In this document: positions 17,047 to 25,620 of the stretch, in pieces | How positions within the stretch are numbered: the first letter of the stretch is position 1 | Layout: each line of letters opens with the position of its first letter | Assembly: GCF_000067205.1 (NCBI RefSeq) | Contig: NC_010170.1 | Coordinates: 3,968,001 to 4,032,000 of the forward strand | DNA length: 64,000 nucleotides | From: Bordetella petrii | Lineage (GTDB): Bacteria > Pseudomonadota > Gammaproteobacteria > Burkholderiales > Burkholderiaceae_B | Reading direction: 5' to 3' | The notes under the pieces: model-generated | What the model saw: the letters and a program-made list of their open reading frames with translations, nothing else | What the model was told of the DNA's origin: nothing | The model's database searches: none | Made by a program: the position numbers and the translations under genes

Positions 17047-17894
17047 CTCTGATTTTTGTCGCTATTGCCGTAATGCTCGCAGCAGCAGTCACGCTGTGGC
17101 TGGGACGAACTCTTTGGCGCGGCCACACGTCTGAGTCCCAGATCGAACATCACGCAGTCAATGCAGCAGTACTTCGTGACCAGTTGGCTGAACTGGAGCA
17201 GGACGTCGTCAACCAAACGTTGTCTGTCCACGATTTCTCGGCCGCTAAGCAAGAAATACAGCAGCGTGTCCTGCATGAAGCAGTGCCCGGTTCGGTTCCG
17301 GTCCTGCGAGGTCGGGGCGACAAGCGCGCAGCAGTAGCGCTAATTGTCGTTCTGCCTTTGGCCACAATACTGTTGTACTTGTCTTTGGGTAATCCGGCCG
17401 CAACGCTTCCGCTACCGTCTCAAAGCGTTCCCATGATGACTCAGGCCGATATGAAGAACATGGTGGAATCGCTTGAGGCCCGCCTTGCCCAAAACGCAGA
17501 TGAGCCTGCTGGCTGGCTTATGCTGGCCCGCTCTTATCGTTACTTTGGACAATACAAAGACGCAGTCGCCGCCTTCTCCAAGGCAGCGCCCATCATCCAG
17601 ACAGATCCACTTGCTTTGACGGAGTACGCCGAGACGCTCGCTCGGAGTAGTGGAACGGGGTTCACCCGCGAGGCAATGCAACTATTGGAGCGTGCCCTTA
17701 TCCTTGATCCCCGCGAACCATTTGCGCTTACGCTCGCAGGTACCGCTGCGCTCGAACGCGGCGACCGTCAAGTAGCCATTGAGTACTGGCGACAAGTGCT
17801 TGACCAGATCCCAGTTGGCTCGAAGGCTGCACAGATTGTCGCTGATGGCATTGAGCGGACACTGCAGGAAAACGGTAATGCTCGCATTCCATAA
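17043..17894 (+). CDS. ccmI: Cytochrome c maturation apocytochrome chaperone CcmI
   Basis: 283 residues. The N-terminal membrane helix (LIFVAIAVMLAAAVTLWLG), a cytoplasmic loop with a leucine-rich coiled region (LRDQLAELEQDVVNQTL), a second helix (ALIVVLPLATILLYLSL) and a periplasmic TPR domain (WLMLARSYRYFGQYKDAV, ALLALDP-like repeats) match CcmI. It binds the C-terminus of apocytochromes. It is the last gene of the partial ccm operon and is followed by a diverged 260-bp repeat. Confidence 0.93.
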   Translation: MTLIFVAIAVMLAAAVTLWLGRTLWRGHTSESQIEHHAVNAAVLRDQLAELEQDVVNQTLSVHDFSAAKQEIQQRVLHEAVPGSVPVLRGRGDKRAAVALIVVLPLATILLYLSLGNPAATLPLPSQSVPMMTQADMKNMVESLEARLAQNADEPAGWLMLARSYRYFGQYKDAVAAFSKAAPIIQTDPLALTEYAETLARSSGTGFTREAMQLLERALILDPREPFALTLAGTAALERGDRQVAIEYWRQVLDQIPVGSKAAQIVADGIERTLQENGNARIP

Positions 17895-17910
17895 ACACCA
17901 ATGAGCCCTT

Positions 17911-18170
17911 ATGGCTCCTATCGCCACGTGCCGAGAGCAAGTCTATCCCCGCTCCAGAACGGCAGTCGAAATTAGAAAGCTGATACTCACTCCTAATATT
18001 TCCCATCCGCGTTCAGCTGATCTGCCCAAGCCCGGCACGGCGCGCTGCATGCTGACGACTGGTAGGACGGTATCCCGTAACGAAAGGCCGTTGTCTTTAC
18101 AACCTTTGCCTCTCGTGCTGTGCCGTTAGCTGTCACAGTGACCGAAGGTGTGTCAGTCATATGATTAATC
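17911..18170. repeat. Diverged dispersed repeat, copy A (260 bp)
   Basis: Begins ATGGCTCCTATCGCC and ends CATATGATTAATC. The same block, equal in length and about 85% identical by eye, is at 36063-36322. It contains the conserved words AGAAAGCTGATACTCAC, GCGTTCAGCTGAT and TGCCGTTAGCTGTCACA. No coding function seen. It follows the ccmI stop directly. Confidence 0.85.
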
Positions 18171-18184
18171 GCGTCAGCAGGCCC

Positions 18185-18530
18185 GCATGGTACGAGAATG
18201 CCTGGAGCGCTTTGGCGAGGATACCCTCACGATGAAAGACACGGCCGGTAAAGCTACCGCCACTGCTCAGGGTTAAGCGGCATCTTCGTCTCGGACGAGG
18301 TCGTAAAGGCCGCGATGGCCAGCTATACCTTCGAGCATATGGAAATCGCCTCCTACAAGAGTCTCATTGCCGCGGCTGAACTCGCAGGCGATGCTGAGAC
18401 AAAGCGGGTATGTGAGGCCATTCTCCCTCAGGAAGAAGCCATAGCTGAGTGGCTAAGCGAGCGAATCGCGACGATTACTCAGCAATTCGTGCGGCGTGAC
18501 GCCGCGCCGGACACGACCGCCAAACATTGA
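18185..18530 (+). pseudogene. DUF892/YciE-type ferritin-like protein, truncated and frameshifted
   Basis: The reading CLERFGEDTLTMKD in one frame continues as GIFVSDEVVKAAMASYTFEH and MEIASYKSLIAAAELAG in another. The order is that of YciE/YciF ferritin-like proteins (DUF892). The N-terminal third is missing and a 1-base shift near 18270 breaks the frame. The longest clean part starts with ATG 18315 (71 residues). Family members are stress-induced helical-bundle proteins. The last ~120 bp fall inside the 1108-bp repeat and recur at 20801-20920. Confidence 0.75.
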
Positions 18531-18653
18531 ACAGCTGCGAGTCCACTCAATTGTTGATTTGGTCCGTTCATTGAACCAACTCGCAGACAAACGTAGCGCA
18601 AGATCCAAAGCGACTCACGCCGTCCCGAAAATTGCGGACGGCGTCTTAATTAA

Positions 18654-19031
18654 TCAGCTTTCTTTACTCAAGATGGCGATCACCCCGTTTGGCCTCAAGA
18701 ATGGCACAGGCCATGTCCCCGAGCTTGCAGTCCGACTCTCGCAACGCACTTACCAGCTCGCTGCTGCCAATGCGCTGCGCTTTAAGTACGTGCTCAAACC
18801 ATTTACCATTTCGCCCGAGAATGACGGGGGAGCCTTCAATGATCTGCTCAGCCTTCTTGCTGCGCGAGGGAATAAGTCACCACCACGTTCAGAAGAAGTA
18901 GCGTGGCGGCCAAAATTAAGCCCCCTGGAATGGATTCATCCCCGCCCGATAAAGAATTAGAGACGGACCCGCTAAGGAGTACAACAACAAGCAAGTCAAA
19001 GGGCGTGTATTGAGAAATGGTCCGTTTTCCA
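18654..19031 (-). pseudogene. YetF/YcaP (DUF421) membrane protein remnant, copy A
   Basis: Reads KRTISQYTPFDLLVVVLLSG, then a second hydrophobic helix (GGLILAATLLLLNVVVTY). After a 1-base shift near 18850 it continues KKAEQIIEGSPVILGRNGKW to ACAILEA; another shift near 18690 joins it to NGVIAILSKES and a stop. This is the DUF421 domain order, with the N-terminal helices missing and two frameshifts. It is non-functional. Confidence 0.75.
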
Positions 19032-19092
19032 CCCTCATCGCGCCGGCCTGCGCGGATGAAGTCTCCCGACAGTTGGGGTATCGGTGCGAGCG

Positions 19093-19518
19093 TTAGGACT
19101 GGAAAAGCGGCGCCATATGGCGATTCACGACAAGGCCGTAACGCACAGCACGCGCACGCTGCATGGCACGCGGAAGAATATGGCTTGCATAGAACACGCA
19201 GCTTGCGAATTTGTCGGCATGAAAATGGTCGTCCTTTCCTTCTGCGAGCGCTTCGGAACAAGCCAAAGCGGCGCGAGCCATATGCCAGCCGCATAGCAGT
19301 TCACCAGTCAACATCAGATAAGGAACGCTGCCGAGCAGCACCACATCATCTTCCTTGCCAGCTGTCTGTCGCAGGAAGTCCGTCGCCTCCTCCCACGCCT
19401 GCGCGCCCGCACGCAACTCGGTTGCCATGATGCGCAAGCCGTCCCGATATGCGGGATGCTCGGCTGCGGCAGCGTCCAGAGCCCCTCCGGCAGCATTCAT
19501 TTGCCGCAACAGCTCATG
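19093..19518 (-). pseudogene. Acyl-CoA dehydrogenase C-terminal fragment (duplicate of the gene at 21483)
   Basis: The last 141 codons of the acyl-CoA dehydrogenase, matching the end of 21483-23297. It is cut at its 5' side by the IS3 element starting at 19519 and has no catalytic domain. It exists only because repeat R was duplicated. Confidence 0.95.
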
Positions 19519-19559
19519 TGACGTTGCCCGCGAATTTCGGATCCCTTAACTGAGCGAGA

Positions 19560-20450
19560 TTATGCCACCCGTTGGTTCTGGGCGGCGTACCAGTCCCGCT
19601 CGAATTGCATCGGGCTGACGTAGCCCAACGTCGAGTGCAAGCGCGAATGATTGTAGAAGCTCAACCAGTCGATTACCTCGTCCATCGCTTCGCGACGCGT
19701 TGCAAAGCGCTGGCCGAGGATGCGTGCACGCTTGAGCGATCCCCACAGGCTCTCGGTCGGTGCGTTGTCCCAGCAATTGCCTCGACGGCTCATCGAACTG
19801 CGCATGCCGTAGCCCTTGAGCAGGTCCTGGAAGTCATGACTGCAATACTGGCTGCCACGGTCACTGTGGAGGATCAGGCCCGCTTGCGGACGGCGGCGAA
19901 ACCACGCCATACGCAGCGCATCAGACACCAGCTCCGTGCGCATGTGCGGCTGCATCGACCAGCCCACCACCTGACGGCTGAACAGGTCGAGAATGACGGT
20001 CAGAAACAGCCAACCCTCGTCCGTCCAGATGTACGTGATGTCCGTAGTCCAGACCTGGTCGGGACGCGCGGGAGAGAAGTCTCGTTGCAGCAGGTCCGGT
20101 GCGACCGGCAGGCTGTGTTTGCTGTCGGTCGTGACCTTGAACCGGCGTTTGGTCTTCGCCTTGATGCCGTGCAGCTTCATGAGCCGCTGGACACGATCCT
20201 TGCTGACGCGAATGCCCTGGACCAGCAGTTGCTTCCACACGCGCGGCCAGCCGTACTCGCCTTTGGATTCAGCGTGCACGGCCTTGATGTGCACCAGCAG
20301 AGCGTCGTTGCTGATGCGTCGGCGCGGTCGGTCAGTATCGACATCCCGCACCTTGCGCGCGTGGTAACCGCTGGGGCTGACACCCAGCACCTGGCAGCTC
20401 AGGGACACCGGCCATTGTCGGCTGTGAAGCTCGATCCAGGCGTACTTCAT
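19560..20450 (-). CDS. IS3 family transposase OrfB, copy 2
   Basis: 296 residues, identical in predicted protein to the OrfB at 6747-7637, with intact DDE residues (VWTTDITYIW, ILHSDRGSQY, NAPTESLWGS). Complete. Confidence 0.95.
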   Translation of the reverse strand: MKYAWIELHSRQWPVSLSCQVLGVSPSGYHARKVRDVDTDRPRRRISNDALLVHIKAVHAESKGEYGWPRVWKQLLVQGIRVSKDRVQRLMKLHGIKAKTKRRFKVTTDSKHSLPVAPDLLQRDFSPARPDQVWTTDITYIWTDEGWLFLTVILDLFSRQVVGWSMQPHMRTELVSDALRMAWFRRRPQAGLILHSDRGSQYCSHDFQDLLKGYGMRSSMSRRGNCWDNAPTESLWGSLKRARILGQRFATRREAMDEVIDWLSFYNHSRLHSTLGYVSPMQFERDWYAAQNQRVA

Positions 20451-20734
20451 GCCGACACCTTCGCAAAGTACGCCGTGGCTTTTCCCAATATGTCGCGCTC
20501 CATCTTCACGCGTGCCAACTCCGCGCGCAGCCGGGCAATCTCCATCTGTTCTGGAGAAACCTGTTTGCCTGCGCCGTTCAGCTTCCCAGCGGCATCGGCC
20601 TTCACCCAGTTGTGCAGCGTCTTCGGGCTGATGCCCAGTATCTTCGCCACCGCCGCCATGCTCTGGCCGCCGCGGACCATGCGCACGGCTTCCAGCATGA
20701 ATTCCTGCGTATATCGAGCTCTCGGATTACCCAT
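20447..20734 (-). CDS. IS3 family transposase OrfA, copy 2
   Basis: 95 residues, identical to the OrfA at 6463-6750: helix-turn-helix plus leucine zipper. It overlaps orfB by 4 bp (ATGA). Confidence 0.93.
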   Translation of the reverse strand: MGNPRARYTQEFMLEAVRMVRGGQSMAAVAKILGISPKTLHNWVKADAAGKLNGAGKQVSPEQMEIARLRAELARVKMERDILGKATAYFAKVSA

Positions 20735-20800
20735 CTTTCCTCCCTCCTTGCGTGAGTTTTACACACTCAGCAAGGGATCCATTTTTTGCGGGCAAGCTCA

Positions 20801-21908
20801 TGTGAGGCCATTCTCCCTCAGGAAGAAGCCATAGCTGAGTGGCTAAGCGAGCGAATCGCGACGATTACTCAGCAATTCGTGCGGCGTGACGCCGCGCCGG
20901 ACACGACCGCCAAACATTGAACAGCTGCGAGTCCACTCAATTGTTGATTTGGTCCGTTCATTGAACCAACTCGCAGACAAACGTAGCGCAAGATCCAAAG
21001 CGACTCACGCCGTCCCGAAAATTGCGGACGGCGTCTTAATTAATCAGCTTTCTTTACTCAAGATGGCGATCACCCCGTTTGGCCTCAAGAATGGCACAGG
21101 CCATGTCCCCGAGCTTGCAGTCCGACTCTCGCAACGCACTTACCAGCTCGCTGCTGCCAATGCGCTGCGCTTTAAGTACGTGCTCAAACCATTTACCATT
21201 TCGCCCGAGAATGACGGGGGAGCCTTCAATGATCTGCTCAGCCTTCTTGCTGCGCGAGGGAATAAGTCACCACCACGTTCAGAAGAAGTAGCGTGGCGGC
21301 CAAAATTAAGCCCCCTGGAATGGATTCATCCCCGCCCGATAAAGAATTAGAGACGGACCCGCTAAGGAGTACAACAACAAGCAAGTCAAAGGGCGTGTAT
21401 TGAGAAATGGTCCGTTTTCCACCCTCATCGCGCCGGCCTGCGCGGATGAAGTCTCCCGACAGTTGGGGTATCGGTGCGAGCGTTAGGACTGGAAAAGCGG
21501 CGCCATATGGCGATTCACGACAAGGCCGTAACGCACAGCACGCGCACGCTGCATGGCACGCGGAAGAATATGGCTTGCATAGAACACGCAGCTTGCGAAT
21601 TTGTCGGCATGAAAATGGTCGTCCTTTCCTTCTGCGAGCGCTTCGGAACAAGCCAAAGCGGCGCGAGCCATATGCCAGCCGCATAGCAGTTCACCAGTCA
21701 ACATCAGATAAGGAACGCTGCCGAGCAGCACCACATCATCTTCCTTGCCAGCTGTCTGTCGCAGGAAGTCCGTCGCCTCCTCCCACGCCTGCGCGCCCGC
21801 ACGCAACTCGGTTGCCATGATGCGCAAGCCGTCCCGATATGCGGGATGCTCGGCTGCGGCAGCGTCCAGAGCCCCTCCGGCAGCATTCATTTGCCGCAAC
21901 AGCTCATG
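20801..21908. repeat. Direct repeat R, copy B (1108 bp) right of IS3 copy 2
   Basis: Matches 18411-19518 throughout as far as checked. At its right end the sequence continues without break into the intact acyl-CoA dehydrogenase gene, whereas copy A is cut by the IS there. At its left end copy A continues into the DUF892 remnant while copy B abuts the IS. Confidence 0.97.
21044..21421 (-). pseudogene. YetF/YcaP (DUF421) remnant, copy B
   Basis: Duplicate of 18654-19031 within repeat R, with the same two frameshifts. The shared lesions show that decay came before the duplication. It lies just downstream of the intact acyl-CoA dehydrogenase gene. Confidence 0.75.
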
Positions 21909-23297
21909 CACAACGAATGCCGCATGCCGAAGGACTTTTCGTCCCACAAGGTCATTCGCCTGAATGGCGGTCGTGCCTTCATAGATGGGAAGGATACGGG
22001 CATCGCGATAATACTGGGCAGCGCCAGATTCTTCTATGAAACCCATCCCGCCATGGACCTGTATACCAAGGGAGGTTACTTCCAGCGAGGTCTCGGTGCA
22101 ATATCCCTTGAGAACCGGAATCAGAAACTCGAAAAACGCCTCGTGCCGTGCACGCATGTCCGCATCGGGATGATGCACGGAAAGATCCTGGTGGGCTGCA
22201 GTCGCGTAAGCCAGCGCGCGCATGCTTTCCGTCAAGGATTTCATGGTCATCAACATACGCTGCACATCGGGATGATGGGCAATGGGCTGCGAGCCCCCGC
22301 TGCGCCCCTTGCCCTGCAAGCGCTCTTTCGCATATCCCAAGGCAAGCTGAAACGCCCGATCGGAAATCGCCACCCCTTGCAGACCGACGCTGAACCTGGC
22401 GGAATTCATCACGATGAACATGTTGGCCAAGCCATGGCCAGCCTCTCCGATCAGATGCCCGACCGCTCCTTGTCCCACTTCGCCTTTGCCGTCTCCGAAA
22501 AGTAGCATCGCCGTAGGGCTACCATGAATGCCAAGTTTATGCTCCAGCGACGCGCACCACACATCGTTGCGCGGCCCCAGCGTACCGTCTTGAGCGACCA
22601 AATACTTGGGGACGACGAACAGGCTCAGGCCGGAAATGCCGGCTGCCGCACCTTGAACGCGCGCCAGGACGAGATGAACGATGTTTTCAGCGAAGTCGTG
22701 CTCGCCGTAGGTGATGAATATCTTCTGGCCGAAAAGACGGTAACTTCCATCGTCCTGCGGAACCGCGCGCGTTGCGATTTGCGAAAGATCGGAACCGGCT
22801 TGCGACTCTGTCAGATTCATTGCTCCGGTCCATCGACCTTCGAGAAGATGCGGCAGATAGAGCGCCCTCTGCTCTGCGCCTGCCACTCGGCTCAATGCGT
22901 CGATCACCCCGTCCGTCAGCATCGGACACAACGCAAAGGACATGTTGGACGCATGCAGGCTTTCGTTTACGGCCGCGCTCAGCAATCTCGGAAGGCCCTG
23001 GCCGCCGTCATCGGGCGCATGCGGCAGGCTTTGCCAACTGCCTTCGACGAACTTCGCGTAGGCAGCGCGAAAGCCGGGCGAGGTGCGTACGCTGCCGTCG
23101 TTCCATTTCGCAGGAGTGCGGTCTCCGATAGCATTCAGCGGCGCGAGTACCTCTTCGACAAAGCGCGCGTTTTCATCAAGTACGGCATCAATCAGTTCTT
23201 CGTCGGCCTCGTTGAAATCTGGTGAGGAGAGAACCTCGCCCAGGCCCGCCAGAGATTTCATTGCAAAGCGGATTTCTTGAAGTGGAACACGATAAGT
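21483..23297 (-). CDS. Acyl-CoA dehydrogenase, long AcdB/DmdC-like type
   Basis: 604 residues from MTYRVPLQEIRFAM; an ATG six codons upstream (23315) is possible. The acyl-CoA dehydrogenase N-terminal, middle (AMNLTESQAGSDLSQI) and C-terminal domains are followed by an extra ~120-residue helical C-terminal domain, as in 3-methylmercaptopropionyl-CoA dehydrogenase (DmdC) and AcdB. The catalytic Glu is expected in RILPIYEGTTAIQANDL. These FAD enzymes oxidise an acyl-CoA to the 2-enoyl-CoA and pass electrons to ETF, whose genes are at 32.7-34.4 kb. The substrate is unknown. The gene is intact; its last 426 bp are duplicated upstream of the IS3 copy. Confidence 0.92.
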   Translation of the reverse strand, partial: TYRVPLQEIRFAMKSLAGLGEVLSSPDFNEADEELIDAVLDENARFVEEVLAPLNAIGDRTPAKWNDGSVRTSPGFRAAYAKFVEGSWQSLPHAPDDGGQGLPRLLSAAVNESLHASNMSFALCPMLTDGVIDALSRVAGAEQRALYLPHLLEGRWTGAMNLTESQAGSDLSQIATRAVPQDDGSYRLFGQKIFITYGEHDFAENIVHLVLARVQGAAAGISGLSLFVVPKYLVAQDGTLGPRNDVWCASLEHKLGIHGSPTAMLLFGDGKGEVGQGAVGHLIGEAGHGLANMFIVMNSARFSVGLQGVAISDRAFQLALGYAKERLQGKGRSGGSQPIAHHPDVQRMLMTMKSLTESMRALAYATAAHQDLSVHHPDADMRARHEAFFEFLIPVLKGYCTETSLEVTSLGIQVHGGMGFIEESGAAQYYRDARILPIYEGTTAIQANDLVGRKVLRHAAFVVHELLRQMNAAGGALDAAAAEHPAYRDGLRIMATELRAGAQAWEEATDFLRQTAGKEDDVVLLGSVPYLMLTGELLCGWHMARAALACSEALAEGKDDHFHADKFASCVFYASHILPRAMQRARAVRYGLVVNRHMAPLFQS

Positions 23298-23481
23298 CAT
23301 TGATTCTGCATCCATGAAAGATTGTCAAATCTGATAGCGGCAAGCAGTGGAAAACGGAGGCAAGCCCGTGAACGAATCGAGACGTTCTCGAAAACATAGC
23401 GTGCGGACACGTCCCGACCGCAGGTCGGAAGCCTGCGGCGCATGCGATGCTTTGCTCGTTTCCCTTGAAAGAAAGCTGTCG

Positions 23482-24261
23482 TCAGCCGGTAATCAAGGAA
23501 TTCGACAAACCAATATCTAAACACCGCGCACCGAAAACGTTCTCGCTTACAGTAAGTAAAAGGCGGACATAGGCCTCTTCATTTTCCTGGAAGCGATCAC
23601 TCGGACCGGATATGGAAATGGCGATGGGAACGATCCCCAGCATGCCCGAAACGGCAAACGCGTCCGCGCCAGGCTCGCCCTCACCGCGTGTTTCGTACCA
23701 GCCTCGCCGCCTACCGCATTCGACGCTGGCAAGTAACTGTTCAATATCAACCACTGTCGTATCGGTTAGTTTGCGCAAGGGGCGCGCGCCCAGCATATCA
23801 GCCGCCTGGTCGACCGGCAGCATGCCCAGCAGAGCCTTGCCCATTGCTGAGGCATGCAAGGCTACCCGCTGGCCCACTGCCAATACATAGCGCAGCATAT
23901 GCCGACCGTCCTTTACAGCAACCACCTTGACCGCCGCCCCGTCTACACATCCAACGTATGCCGTCTCCCCCGTCCTTTCAGCCAGAAAATCCAGCGCATC
24001 CTGAGTGCCGACGATGATGGGATCTTCAGCACCGATATGCTCGGCGACGGTCATCAGCCTGCCGGAAGGGTAATAACGGCGCGTCTGCTTGCAGCGGACC
24101 AAATAGCCCAGATGATGCAAGGTATACACGAGATCAAGACAGCTACTGTCCGGTAGGTTGAGAAGCTTGGCCAGTTCCGAATTCGAAAGTTCGCGCTTTT
24201 CACGCGCGAACGTTTCAAAGACGGCCAATGCACGAGCTGCGGCACTGACAAGAGTCGGCAT
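23482..24261 (-). CDS. IclR-family transcriptional regulator
   Basis: 259 residues. The N-terminal winged helix (residues about 8-65, RELSNSELAKLLNLPDSSCL) is followed by the IclR effector-binding domain with ALHASAMGKALLGML and the GAV-type strand GMLGIVPIAISISGP. It is the only regulator inside the catabolic cluster and lies between the acyl-CoA dehydrogenase and the citryl-CoA-lyase-like gene on the same strand. It probably controls the divergent units that meet at 27.6-27.75 kb and senses a pathway acid or CoA ester. Both points are inference. Confidence 0.92.
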   Translation of the reverse strand: MPTLVSAAARALAVFETFAREKRELSNSELAKLLNLPDSSCLDLVYTLHHLGYLVRCKQTRRYYPSGRLMTVAEHIGAEDPIIVGTQDALDFLAERTGETAYVGCVDGAAVKVVAVKDGRHMLRYVLAVGQRVALHASAMGKALLGMLPVDQAADMLGARPLRKLTDTTVVDIEQLLASVECGRRRGWYETRGEGEPGADAFAVSGMLGIVPIAISISGPSDRFQENEEAYVRLLLTVSENVFGARCLDIGLSNSLITG

Positions 24262-24311
24262 TGACTATTACCTCGGAAATGGTGATGACAAGGCCGCTAT
24301 TGTACTGAGCG

Positions 24312-25100
24312 TTAACGCTGGGGAGCAATATTGCGCTCGTCCTGCGCCAGCACCACGTCCCAGATCTTCTGCCCGACGGGATTATTTTTTTCTTCGTACA
24401 GATGGGCGACCAACCCCCCGGCACGCCCGACCAGCATCAGGCCGCGCGCAATCATCGGATCCAACTTCATGTCGCAAATGATGGAGCCAACCGCCCCCAC
24501 GGCGTTCATGGGCAGTTTTTTCTGGCGGTCGAGCAAAAGCGCCTTCTGCACGGCTTCCATCAGTTTCCAGTGCTTACTGAAATAGCCTAGTTCCTGGGAA
24601 AGGCGGCGCAACGTCGGCACGCGGGGATCGCCGTCGATATGGATGGGATGGCCCAGCCCATAGACGAACTGCTTCTTCTCGCGGCTGCTCTGTATCACGC
24701 GACGGGCGCACGCCAGGAAGGCATCATCGTCTGCATCCTCGTCCAGATCGGCGGCTGCGCCACCCAGCATCTCCGCGCAATTCTGCGTGGTTCCCAGGAA
24801 AACACTGCCCGCGCCCAGCAGGCCTGCGGCCACAGCCGCCTGCGGCGCCTCGGGGGCACCGAGATAAGTCAGGCGCGCACTCATTGCACTGGGCGTCAGA
24901 CCGTGGTCGCAGGCCGTCACGAGAATGTGATTGATCATCGTTTTTTCATTCTGGCTTGGGCGCTTGCCGAAGATCGTGAACATCATCATGTCGACGAAGT
25001 CCATTTTCCCCAGGAGATCCTGCGCCAGGTTCTCACCCCGCACAGTAATGGCTTCAGGAGTGGTGTATCCAATTTCAGTCTTGAGTTCGATCTTTTTCAT
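24312..25100 (-). CDS. Citrate synthase-family protein, citryl-CoA lyase-like
   Basis: 262 residues from MKKIELKTEIGYTTPEAI; the open frame extends further upstream but that part lies over the MaoC gene in another frame. It is a short citrate synthase fold with the His-containing loop VYGLGHPIHIDGDPRVPTL and SAMSARLTYLGAPEAP. Lengths near 260 fit the citryl-CoA lyase group, which splits or forms C-C bonds with an acyl-CoA, rather than the ~430-residue housekeeping citrate synthase. It follows the MaoC hydratase by 13 bp, so it may cleave the hydrated CoA ester made there. The substrate is unknown. Confidence 0.82.
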   Translation of the reverse strand: MKKIELKTEIGYTTPEAITVRGENLAQDLLGKMDFVDMMMFTIFGKRPSQNEKTMINHILVTACDHGLTPSAMSARLTYLGAPEAPQAAVAAGLLGAGSVFLGTTQNCAEMLGGAAADLDEDADDDAFLACARRVIQSSREKKQFVYGLGHPIHIDGDPRVPTLRRLSQELGYFSKHWKLMEAVQKALLLDRQKKLPMNAVGAVGSIICDMKLDPMIARGLMLVGRAGGLVAHLYEEKNNPVGQKIWDVVLAQDERNIAPQR

Positions 25101-25113
25101 GATGCCTTGTCCT

Positions 25114-25620
25114 TCAATAATTTTGCGAATCAGCGGGCTGGCGCGCCACCAGCATCTTGACCATGCAGATGCATACGGTTTCGCCGTGCTGGTTGATGCC
25201 TTGCCTTTCGAATTCGATGATGCCGCGATCGGCGCTCGACGTTTCCTTGCGGTCCGCCACGACGATTCTGACGCTGATCGTATCGCCGATGAAAGCCGGC
25301 TTGGGAAAGCGGAAATTAACCTCCAGCAGCCCCAGTATCGAGGGTTCAAGAAACTGATTCATCACGGTCCGCGTCGTCAGCCCGGACATGATCGAACCCA
25401 CCAGTAGACCATGGGCAATGCGCTGCTTGAACGGCGTGTTTTCGGCATAGACATCGTCGGTATGCAGGCGGTTATAGTCGCCGCTCAGACCCGCAAAAGC
25501 ACCTACGTCAGCCGCCGTGATGGTGCGGCCTGCCGTCTCGAATACCATGCCCGGCTCAAGGTCTTCCCAGAAATACCGGAAGGATGCGAGATCCGTCGGT
25601 GAGATTTCGCTTGCGATCAT
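25114..25620 (-). CDS. MaoC-like enoyl-CoA hydratase / dehydratase
   Basis: 168 residues with a hot-dog fold. The catalytic signature is FAGLSGDYNRLHTDDVYAEN with a nearby RIAHGLLVGSIMSGL. MaoC-like (R)-specific enoyl-CoA hydratases add water to 2-enoyl-CoA esters. The ATG at 25620 overlaps the stop of the preceding acyl-CoA dehydrogenase (ATGA), so dehydrogenation and hydration are coupled genetically. A longer in-frame open stretch upstream is only the shadow of that gene. Confidence 0.9.
   Translation of the reverse strand: MIASEISPTDLASFRYFWEDLEPGMVFETAGRTITAADVGAFAGLSGDYNRLHTDDVYAENTPFKQRIAHGLLVGSIMSGLTTRTVMNQFLEPSILGLLEVNFRFPKPAFIGDTISVRIVVADRKETSSADRGIIEFERQGINQHGETVCICMVKMLVARQPADSQNY

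Larger units (their letters stand above)
18411..19518. repeat. Direct repeat R, copy A (1108 bp) left of IS3 copy 2
   Basis: Starts TGTGAGGCCATTCTC and ends CAACAGCTCATG. It recurs at 20801-21908, equal in length and, as far as I could check, identical. It holds the DUF892 tail, a YetF remnant and the last 426 bp of an acyl-CoA dehydrogenase gene. An IS3 element lies exactly between the two copies. Confidence 0.97.
19519..20800 (-). mobile_element. IS3-family insertion sequence, copy 2 (1282 bp), inverse orientation
   Basis: Same length and encoded proteins as copy 1 (6397-7678). It lies between the two copies of repeat R. With TG...CA borders there is no clear duplication; if the ends are counted one base shorter, ATGT flanks both sides. 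The two IS copies face each other across 11.8 kb holding relaxase', SRAP, ssb, DUF3560, radC and ccm genes, an arrangement that allows inversion of that segment by recombination. Confidence 0.95.

Noticed and set aside
18496..18960. Plus-strand open frame of 154 codons in repeat R, also at 20886-21350
   Set aside because: It lies antisense to the YetF (DUF421) remnant, which has clear family motifs; no ribosome site.
6397..20800. IS3 pair as a complete composite transposon carrying relaxase', ssb, radC and ccm genes
   Set aside because: Outer flanks show no shared target duplication and several internal genes are cut at the IS borders, so it was not shown to move as a unit.
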